From Bordetella petrii (lineage in GTDB: Bacteria > Pseudomonadota > Gammaproteobacteria > Burkholderiales > Burkholderiaceae_B), in NCBI RefSeq assembly GCF_017356245.1, contig NZ_JAFMZZ010000001.1, forward strand, positions 1,569,698 to 1,633,697: 64,000 nt of DNA, given 5' to 3'. The translations under genes were made by a program, and so were the position numbers. The notes beneath the pieces are model-generated. The model was not told the origin of the DNA and did not search any database. It saw only the letters and a list, made by a program, of their open reading frames with translations. Positions 58,309 to 64,000 of this stretch are shown in pieces (within the stretch, counting starts at the first letter, position 1; each line of letters starts with the position of its first letter).

Positions 58309-59193
58309 ATGGAAACTCGGCATCTTCGCCATTTCCTGGCAGTCATCGACCACGGCAGCGTCAGCGGCGCGGCCAACTGGTTGGGCATCGCCCAGCCGGC
58401 GCTGTCGCAATCGCTGGGCCGCATGGAACGGGAACTGGGCGTGCAGCTGTTCGAGCGCAGCCGGCGCGGGGCGGCGCCCACCGCCGCGGCGCTGTCCATC
58501 CTGGAGGACGTGCGCGTCAGCGTGGCGCGCATCGATGCCGCCGGGCGCCGCGCCCAGGACATCGCGCGCGGCAGCGCCGGCCAGCTCGTCATCGGCCTGG
58601 TGAGCTCGGCGCTGTTCGACATGCTGCCGCGGGCGCTGCGCGCGCTGCGGCGCGAGGCACCCGGGGTGCGGGTGGTGCTGCGCGAAATGAGCAATGCCGA
58701 ACAGGCCGAGGCCCTGGCCAACGGCGCGATCGACATCGGCTTGATGCACACGCCGGTGGCCGTGGCCGGCCAGATGCGCGAACGCCTGCTGCTGCGCGAT
58801 CGCCTGGTGGCCGCCGTGCCGGACGAGTTCGAGGTGGCGCCGGACGGTTCTGTGTCGCTGGCGCAGATCGCCCGCGCGGGCCTGGTGCTGTATCCGCAGA
58901 ACCAGCTGCCGGTGTTTTATGCCGGCATTCTGGACGCCTTGCGCAAGGCCGGGCTGGAACCCATGGTGGCGCAGGAAGCCAACCGCACCTTGACGGTGCT
59001 GGCCTGCGTGGCGGGCGGCTGCGGAGTGGGGCTGCTGCCCAGCTGGATCCGGGCGCTGGACTTTCGCGGCGTGCGCTTTTGCGAGGTGCGCGACGGCGGC
59101 GGGCTGCCCAGCTTCGATCTCAGCGCCATCTGGCCGGCGCGCTCGGTGCCGACCCTGGCCGATGTATTCGCCAACCTGGACCTGGGGCAATAG
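58309..59193 (+). CDS. LysR family transcriptional regulator
   Basis: A 294-residue regulator. METRHLRHFLAVIDHGSVSGAANWLGIAQPALSQSLGRME is the winged HTH (split here only for description), followed by the periplasmic-binding-protein-like effector domain (LVIGLVSSALFDMLPRALRA, then IDIGLMHTPV). It is divergent from the amidohydrolase-Bug operon with 142 AT-rich bases between, and likely controls it. The start at 58309 gives the standard LysR N-terminus. Confidence 0.95.
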   Translation: METRHLRHFLAVIDHGSVSGAANWLGIAQPALSQSLGRMERELGVQLFERSRRGAAPTAAALSILEDVRVSVARIDAAGRRAQDIARGSAGQLVIGLVSSALFDMLPRALRALRREAPGVRVVLREMSNAEQAEALANGAIDIGLMHTPVAVAGQMRERLLLRDRLVAAVPDEFEVAPDGSVSLAQIARAGLVLYPQNQLPVFYAGILDALRKAGLEPMVAQEANRTLTVLACVAGGCGVGLLPSWIRALDFRGVRFCEVRDGGGLPSFDLSAIWPARSVPTLADVFANLDLGQ

Positions 59194-59215
59194 GGCGCGC
59201 CGGCCGGGCGCGCCT

Positions 59216-59917
59216 TCATGCCTGGATGCAGGCGCGCCCGGATGCGTCCAGCACGATGGTCTCGACGCCGTCTTCCACCCACAGCTTGGCGCCGGTGCTG
59301 CGCTGCAGGGCGTCGACCGTCATGCCGGCCACCATCGAGCGCAGCACGAAGCGGCCGTTCTTGACGTCGACGATGGCCCAGTTGGTGTAAACCGTGTCCA
59401 CCACGCCGGCCGCGGTCAGCGGGTAGCTGCAGGCCTGCAGCAGCTTGGGTTCGCCGGCCTTGGTGGTGTGTTCCATCATGACCAGCACATTGCGCGCGCC
59501 CACCGCCAGATCCATGGCCCCGCCGATGGCCGGGATGGCGTCGGGCGCGTCGGTCATCCAGTTGGCCAGGTCGCCGTTGGCGGCTACCTGGAAGCCGCCC
59601 AGGATGGAAAAATCCAGGTGCCCGCCGCGCATCATGGCGAACGAGACCGTGTGCTCGGTGATCGACGCGCCGGGAATCAGCGTGACGGCCACGCGGCTGG
59701 CGTTGATCAGGTCCGGGTCGACGGCATCGCCGGCGGCGGCCGGGCCCATGCCCAGGATGCCGTTTTCGCTGTGCAGCAGGATCTCGCGGTCGCCGGGCAG
59801 GTAGTCCGACACCAGGGTGGGCATGCCGATGCCCAGGTTGACCGCGGCGCCCTCGGGAATGTCGCGCGCCACCAGCTGGGCGATCTGCTGGCGGTTCAGG
59901 GATAAGGGCTCGGTCAT
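59216..59917 (-). CDS. 3-oxoacid/3-oxoadipate CoA-transferase, subunit B
   Basis: A 233-residue protein. DIPEGAAVNLGIGMPTLVSDY and HSENGILGMGP, which holds the catalytic glutamate of family I CoA-transferases, identify the beta subunit. The start at 59917 overlaps subunit A's stop by four bases. With subunit A it moves CoA between a short acyl-CoA and a 3-oxoacid. It ends the leftward CoA operon 22 bases from the convergent LysR gene. Confidence 0.94.
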   Translation of the reverse strand: MTEPLSLNRQQIAQLVARDIPEGAAVNLGIGMPTLVSDYLPGDREILLHSENGILGMGPAAAGDAVDPDLINASRVAVTLIPGASITEHTVSFAMMRGGHLDFSILGGFQVAANGDLANWMTDAPDAIPAIGGAMDLAVGARNVLVMMEHTTKAGEPKLLQACSYPLTAAGVVDTVYTNWAIVDVKNGRFVLRSMVAGMTVDALQRSTGAKLWVEDGVETIVLDASGRACIQA

Positions 59918-60585
59918 GTGGAAGCGCCTGCCAGGACGACGGATTGAACGAAGATGGCCTGCGTCATGACTTGTTCCGGCGGAATGTCGCCGGCCTGCAC
60001 GATCTGGTCCACCTGGGCGATGGCGTGCCGCGCGGCCATGCACATGACGGGATTGAAATTGCGCGCGGCCAGCCGGTAGGTCAGGTTGCCCAGGCGGTCG
60101 CCCCGGTGGGCGCGCACCAGGGCGAAGTCGGCCGACAGGGGCTGTTCCAGCACGTAGCCCTTGCCGTCGATCACGCAGGTCTGCTTGTCTTTGGCGACCC
60201 AGGTGCCATAGCCGGTGGGGGTGTAGAACGGGCCCAGGCCCGCGCCGGCGGCGCGCATGCGTTCGGCCAGGGTGCCCTGGGGCACGCATTCCAGTTCGAC
60301 CCGGCCGGCGCGGAACGCGTTGGCGAATATGTCGGACCGCGGTGGGCGCGGATGCGAGCAGATCACCTTGCGCACGCGGCCGGCGGCGATCAGGGCGGCA
60401 ATGCCCCGCTCGCCGGCGCCGGCGTTGTTGCTGATCAGGGTCAGCCCGGTGGTGCCCATGTCCAGCAGGGTGTCGATCAGCTCGAACGGAATGCCGGCAT
60501 CGCCGAAGCCGCCGATCATGATGCTGGCGCCATCCGGGATGAGCTGCAGCGCGTCGCGGTGCGACGGCTTGATCTTGTCGATCAT
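59914..60585 (-). CDS. 3-oxoacid/3-oxoadipate CoA-transferase, subunit A
   Basis: A 223-residue protein. GASIMIGGFGDAGIPFELID is the glycine-rich CoA-binding start, with NNAGAGERGIAALI and PQGTLAERMRAAGAG following as in PcaI/CatI-like alpha subunits. It precedes subunit B with a 4-base overlap and follows the thiolase-like gene by 63 bases. Whether it is specific for 3-oxoadipate, acetoacetate or another 3-oxoacid is not readable from the sequence. Confidence 0.94.
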   Translation of the reverse strand: MIDKIKPSHRDALQLIPDGASIMIGGFGDAGIPFELIDTLLDMGTTGLTLISNNAGAGERGIAALIAAGRVRKVICSHPRPPRSDIFANAFRAGRVELECVPQGTLAERMRAAGAGLGPFYTPTGYGTWVAKDKQTCVIDGKGYVLEQPLSADFALVRAHRGDRLGNLTYRLAARNFNPVMCMAARHAIAQVDQIVQAGDIPPEQVMTQAIFVQSVVLAGAST

Positions 60586-60648
60586 CGCGGCCCCTGTGTG
60601 GTTGTCGGGCTCATGTTGTCTCCTTTGCCGGCGGCGGGCCGCCTACAC

Positions 60649-61821
60649 CTACAGCGTGGCCTGGGTGCCCAGGATGGCGGTGGACTGGCTCGACAGCGTG
60701 CCGCCGTTGCCATGCACCAGCGCGGTCCGCGCGTTGGCCACCTGCCGCTCGCCGCACTGGCCGCGCAGCTGCCGCACCGCCTCGATGGTGATGAACATGC
60801 CGTACATGCCGGGGTGCACGCACGACAGTCCGCCGCCGTTGGTGTTGACCGCCAGCCGCCCGCCGGGAGCCAGCGCGCCGCCGCTGACGAAGGGGCCGCC
60901 TTCGCCCTTCTGGCAGAAGCCCAGGTCTTCCAGGAACAGAATGGGGTTGATGGTGAAGGCGTCGTACAGTTCCACGACGTCGATATCCTTGGGCCGCAGG
61001 CCGGCCATCTCGAAGGCGATGGCGCCCGACTGCTTTGCCGCGGTGACGGTCAGGTCGTCCATCGACGAAATCTGGCGGTTCCAGCAGGCGGTGGAGCTGC
61101 CCAGCACGTAGACCGGCGGGTGGGGCAGGTCGCGCGCGCGCTCGGCCCGCACCAGCACGTAGGCGCCGGCGCCATCGGTGACCAGGCAGCTGTCGCGCAC
61201 GGTAAGCGGGTCGGACACCATGCGCGAGGCCAGCACGTCTTCGATGGACAGCGGGTCGCGCATGAAGGCTTCGGGGTTAAGCTGCGCCCACTTGCGGGCC
61301 GCCACGGCCACTTCGGCCAGTTGCTCGCGCGTGGTGCCGTACTGGTGCATGTGGCGCGCGGCCGCCAGCGCGTACGAACTGAGCGGGCTGAGCGGGTTGT
61401 AGGGGTTTTCGTAGGGCTGCGGGTCGAGCTTGCGGCGCGCATTGCCGATCTCGGCGCGGTTCAGCGTGGATGTGCGCTGGGTGCTGCCGTAGCACACCAG
61501 CACCGCGTTGCACTGCCCGCTGGCCAGCGCCTGCAGGGCCGGCATCAGGTGGGCCACGAAGCTGGACCCGCCTATCATGGTGTTGTCGATGAAGGTGGGA
61601 CGGATGCCCAGGTGTTCGATGACCGGCATCGCCCACATGGTGGATGCCACGCTGGCCGTGGCCAGGCCGTCGATATCGCGCATGGTGAGACCGGCGTCGG
61701 CCACGGCGCGCTGGGCGGCCTGCACCAGGATTTCCATTTCGGTATAGCCGTGGGCTTCGCCCAGCCCGGCATGGCCCACGCCGACGATGGCGGCGGCGCC
61801 GCGCAGTTCGGGATCGATCAT
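60649..61821 (-). CDS. Thiolase-fold protein lacking the catalytic cysteine, probable aldolase paired with DUF35 protein
   Basis: A 390-residue thiolase-superfamily protein (AAIVGVGHAGLGEA at the start, LASGQCNAVLVCYGSTQ, CVHPGMYG, TALVHGNGGTLS). Degradative thiolases have a nucleophile cysteine after V-N-R; here that stretch reads NTMIGGSSF. The second cysteine site near the C-terminus reads HGNGG. ELYDAFTINPI keeps a tyrosine found in Ltp2-type retro-aldolases. Overlap by four bases with the DUF35 gene is the same pairing as Ltp2 and ChsH2. An aldolase removing acetyl- or propionyl-CoA from a beta-hydroxyacyl-CoA is therefore more likely than a thiolase. Confidence 0.82.
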   Translation of the reverse strand: MIDPELRGAAAIVGVGHAGLGEAHGYTEMEILVQAAQRAVADAGLTMRDIDGLATASVASTMWAMPVIEHLGIRPTFIDNTMIGGSSFVAHLMPALQALASGQCNAVLVCYGSTQRTSTLNRAEIGNARRKLDPQPYENPYNPLSPLSSYALAAARHMHQYGTTREQLAEVAVAARKWAQLNPEAFMRDPLSIEDVLASRMVSDPLTVRDSCLVTDGAGAYVLVRAERARDLPHPPVYVLGSSTACWNRQISSMDDLTVTAAKQSGAIAFEMAGLRPKDIDVVELYDAFTINPILFLEDLGFCQKGEGGPFVSGGALAPGGRLAVNTNGGGLSCVHPGMYGMFITIEAVRQLRGQCGERQVANARTALVHGNGGTLSSQSTAILGTQATL

Positions 61822-62216
61822 GCGCGGCCTCCGGTTTGCTTGAATACCACCAGCTTGCTGCCGCCGGCTTCGATCACGCTGGCCTGCACGGCCATGCCGA
61901 TCGCCACGGCGCCGGGCGCGATGCCGTCCACGCGCGACATCATGCGCACGCCTTCTTCCAGGTCGATGAGCGCCACGTTGTAGTCGCCGCCATGCTCGGG
62001 CTTGCGCCGCACCACGGTGGTGGAATACACGGTGCCCTTGCCCGAGGGCGTGATCCAGTCCAGCTGGCCGGAGCCGCAGTGGGGGCAGATCATCCGGGGA
62101 TAGAACACCGCCTGCGAGCAGGCCTGGCAACGCTGGATCTGGAACCGGCCCTGGGCCAGCTGGTCGTGGTAGTGCTTTTCTGGGCCGGCAGGCGGCGCGT
62201 CCGTGGACGGGGACAT
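61818..62216 (-). CDS. DUF35 (Zn-ribbon OB-fold) partner protein
   Basis: A 132-residue protein. The N-terminus has a rubredoxin-like zinc ribbon (QRCQACSQAVFYPRMICPHC) and the C-terminus an OB-fold (STTVVRRKPEHGGDYNVALI). DUF35 proteins bind acyl-CoA and form complexes with thiolase-fold enzymes. It opens the leftward operon and its stop overlaps the next start by four bases. Confidence 0.93.
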   Translation of the reverse strand: MSPSTDAPPAGPEKHYHDQLAQGRFQIQRCQACSQAVFYPRMICPHCGSGQLDWITPSGKGTVYSTTVVRRKPEHGGDYNVALIDLEEGVRMMSRVDGIAPGAVAIGMAVQASVIEAGGSKLVVFKQTGGRA

Positions 62217-62468
62217 GGTTGGCGCTTCCTTCAGTAGTAAGTTTGCCGATTTTGCGACGATCGCCGGCCTGCCGCCAATCTTGTTTGGCTTAGGGGGGCT
62301 TTTGCTGCGGTTAACAGGGCAACGGGGCGTGGCCGCGGGCGGGCGCTGAATCCTCTTTCACTGCATTTCAGTCCGGCCCGGGCCGCCCGGCCGGTTGCGC
62401 CGGGTCAACGCCGGCCAGTGCGCAAAGCGCCACCATCGCCAGGCATTCATTCGATACGGAGATCTCAC

Positions 62469-63029
62469 ATGCCCGGCACTCCCGCCAACCCCTGGCTCGA
62501 CAACCCCCAGGCCTACGGTTCGGTCACCCGCTTCCTGCACTGGGCCATGGCCGCCCTGTTCGCGTGGCAGTTCGCCAGCTCGGCCTTGCACGCCTGGAAT
62601 CGCGAAGCGGATATCTCACGCTGGTTCTGGCAGTCGCATGTTCCGTTGGGCGTACTGCTGCTGGCGCTGGTGGCGATACGCGCCCTTTGGGCGCTGGCCG
62701 CCTTGCGGCGGCGCCCGCCCGCCGGCGCCGGCGCATGGGGCCGCCTGGCCGGCTGGGGGCATGCCGGCCTTTACCTTTTCATGATCTGTGTGCCGCTGGC
62801 CGCCATGCTGCGCTCATATGGCCGGGGCAAGGGCCTGGCGGTGTTCGGCATGCAGCTGTTCGAGGCCTCGGGCCGCGAGATCCCGTCGCTGATCGCCCTG
62901 GGCAACGCGCTGCATGGCTGGCTGGGCTGGCTGCTGCTGGCCCTGGTGGCCGGGCATATCGCCATGGTGGGCGTGCACCTGTATGTGTGGCGCGACCAGG
63001 CCGCGGCGCCCATGCTGGGGCGCCGCTAG
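62469..63029 (+). CDS. Cytochrome b561 (bacterial CybB type)
   Basis: A 186-residue four-helix membrane cytochrome. Histidines are placed as expected for two b hemes: TRFLHWAMAAL, QSHVPLGVLLL, WGHAGLYLF and NALHGWLGWLLLA. The bacterial cytochrome b561 oxidises ubiquinol or passes electrons to superoxide. ATG at 62469 is the start. Downstream it converges with the CigR-like gene. Confidence 0.92.
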   Translation: MPGTPANPWLDNPQAYGSVTRFLHWAMAALFAWQFASSALHAWNREADISRWFWQSHVPLGVLLLALVAIRALWALAALRRRPPAGAGAWGRLAGWGHAGLYLFMICVPLAAMLRSYGRGKGLAVFGMQLFEASGREIPSLIALGNALHGWLGWLLLALVAGHIAMVGVHLYVWRDQAAAPMLGRR

Positions 63030-63057
63030 CCCCGCCCCGGCCCGCATGGGGCGGGGT

Positions 63058-63582
63058 TCAATCGAACACGTCGAACAGCACGTCGGCCACGATGGCCGTG
63101 CCGATGGCCACCAGAATCAGGTCGCTGCCGGCCACCCGCCATTCATAGCCGGGGTGCACCGGCAGGCGGGCCAGCATCGGGCCCGGCACCATCTTCTTGG
63201 CGATGCCCGGCGGCAGCGGCTTGCCGCGCGCCAGGTTCTTGCGTATGCCGGGCGGCAGGGATGAATACCCCGTCAGGCCGTAGTCGTCGGCATAGCCGCG
63301 GGCCGCCGAGACACTGATGCCCGCGGTGGCCAGCGAAATACTGACATTGACGTCGTCGCCGTCGCCATGCGAGCCATTGCCGCCGCTATTCCCGCTGTTC
63401 CCCTTGTTGCCGCTGTTGCCTTTATTGCCCCCGGCGTTGCTGTTCTTGCCATTACCGTTGCCATTGCCTTGGCCGGTCTGGGCGGATTTCCCTTTGCCGT
63501 CCGGCGGGGCAGCCAGGGCGGGGACGGCCAGCCCGATGCTGCAGGCGGCCGCCAGCGTGATGATGCCAAAAGAAGTGCGCAT
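63058..63582 (-). CDS. CigR/RcnB-like secreted Gly/Asn-rich protein
   Basis: A 174-residue protein with a signal peptide (GIITLAAACSIGLAVPALA). Residues ~30-75 are low-complexity Gly/Asn/Ser/Lys (GNGNGNGKNSNAGG). The C-terminal half carries LPPGIRKNLARGKPLPPGI and HPGYEWRVAGSDLILVAI, the anti-virulence regulator CigR/RcnB-family signature, with a terminal hydrophobic helix (IGTAIVADVLFDV). It may anchor in the membrane. Family function is mostly unknown. Confidence 0.85.
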   Translation of the reverse strand: MRTSFGIITLAAACSIGLAVPALAAPPDGKGKSAQTGQGNGNGNGKNSNAGGNKGNSGNKGNSGNSGGNGSHGDGDDVNVSISLATAGISVSAARGYADDYGLTGYSSLPPGIRKNLARGKPLPPGIAKKMVPGPMLARLPVHPGYEWRVAGSDLILVAIGTAIVADVLFDVFD

Positions 63583-63804
63583 GATCCGAAACCCTCTTCA
63601 ATGCGGTGCAAGCGGAGTGTAGTGCGGGCCGGGCAGGGAAAACAGGGAAAACTGCAGCCGGATTTTGCCGGCATTACAAAATGCTACCGGGTGTTTTTCG
63701 GCGCCCGCGGCGGCCGGAAAATGCCGGGCCGGCAAACAGGAACACGGTTTGCGTCCCGCACTGGCCCGCATCCGCGGGCCTTGCACCATTGTCGGGAGAT
63801 TCCC

Positions 63805-64000
63805 ATGTTTGCACACAACAAGCGCTTGCAGTACACCGTCCGCGTCCAGGAGGGCAATCCGGGGTTGGCCAATTTGCTGCTCGAGCAGTTCGGCGGCCCC
63901 CAGGGAGAACTGGCGGCGGCCTGTCGCTACTTTACCCAGGCCATCGCCGAAGACGATCCGGGCCGCAAAGATATGCTGTTCGATATTGCCACCGAAGAGC
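63805..64000 (+). CDS. Manganese catalase (3' part outside window)
   Basis: The first 65 codons of a manganese-containing (non-heme) catalase. MFAHNKRLQYTVRVQEGNPG is the typical start and GELAAACRYFTQA the first helix with metal-site residues; DMLFDIATEE runs into the next metal-ligand helix at the window end. It disproportionates hydrogen peroxide. GGGAG lies upstream of the ATG. Confidence 0.9.
   Translation, partial: MFAHNKRLQYTVRVQEGNPGLANLLLEQFGGPQGELAAACRYFTQAIAEDDPGRKDMLFDIATEE

Noticed and set aside
59944..61983. 679-codon rightward open frame opposite the CoA-transferase and thiolase-like genes
   Set aside because: Antisense shadow of well-identified genes; low-complexity Gly/His/Arg composition.

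Overview
The window is a high-GC beta-proteobacterial chromosome segment, most likely from the Alcaligenaceae (Bordetella/Achromobacter group). This rests on two Bug-type solute receptors beside catabolic operons, the qor-tpiA-secG-tRNA-Leu backbone order, and general gene style; I could not run a taxonomic search. A block of visibly lower GC and different codon use is inserted between about 14.0 and 44.2 kb.

Region 1 (1-8485) looks like a type VI secretion accessory locus. It holds the tail of a repeat-rich protein resembling a VgrG C-terminus, three tandem Ala-rich proteins that share a motif and layout, a DUF2169 protein fused to pentapeptide repeats, a second pentapeptide-repeat protein, a possible PAAR-like protein, and two small membrane proteins that could be immunity or accessory factors. 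Region 2 (8510-14016) is core backbone: DUF2784 and DedA membrane proteins, a ferritin-like protein, tRNA-Leu(TAA), tRNA-Ser(TGA), a quinone oxidoreductase, tpiA, secG, a HAD phosphatase and tRNA-Leu(GAG).

Region 3 (about 13999-44248) is a genomic island integrated into the 3' end of tRNA-Leu(GAG). The tRNA end is repeated, with one base missing, at 44230-44248, just before what looks like the original tRNA terminator. Island modules from left to right are: tyrosine integrase; AlpA regulator, DUF3987-like and inovirus-Gp2-like proteins; a minimal MobA/MobL relaxase; a small cargo cluster with a glycosyltransferase; a XRE regulator; a plasmid-type recombination cassette (RDF-like protein, YqaJ exonuclease, DUF932 protein) whose genes are separated by strong hairpins; an IS66 remnant; and a large defence locus. 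The defence locus is a four-gene leftward operon (C5 DNA methyltransferase, a 1002-residue protein, a 2094-residue DUF1998 helicase resembling Druantia DruE, a NERD-nuclease/SF1-helicase) facing a rightward Vsr endonuclease, SRA-like/HNH endonuclease and zinc-ribbon protein. This combination is the best candidate in the window for an undescribed composite system.

Region 4 (44.5-63.6 kb) is metabolic chromosome. A hydantoinase A/B operon with two FAD oxidoreductases and a Bug receptor is divergent from an IclR regulator. A second Bug receptor sits with an amidohydrolase, divergent from a LysR regulator. A CoA-transferase pair lies beside a thiolase-fold protein that lacks the usual cysteine nucleophile and is paired with a DUF35 partner, which suggests an aldolase. 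Cytochrome b561, a CigR-like protein and the start of a manganese catalase close the window.
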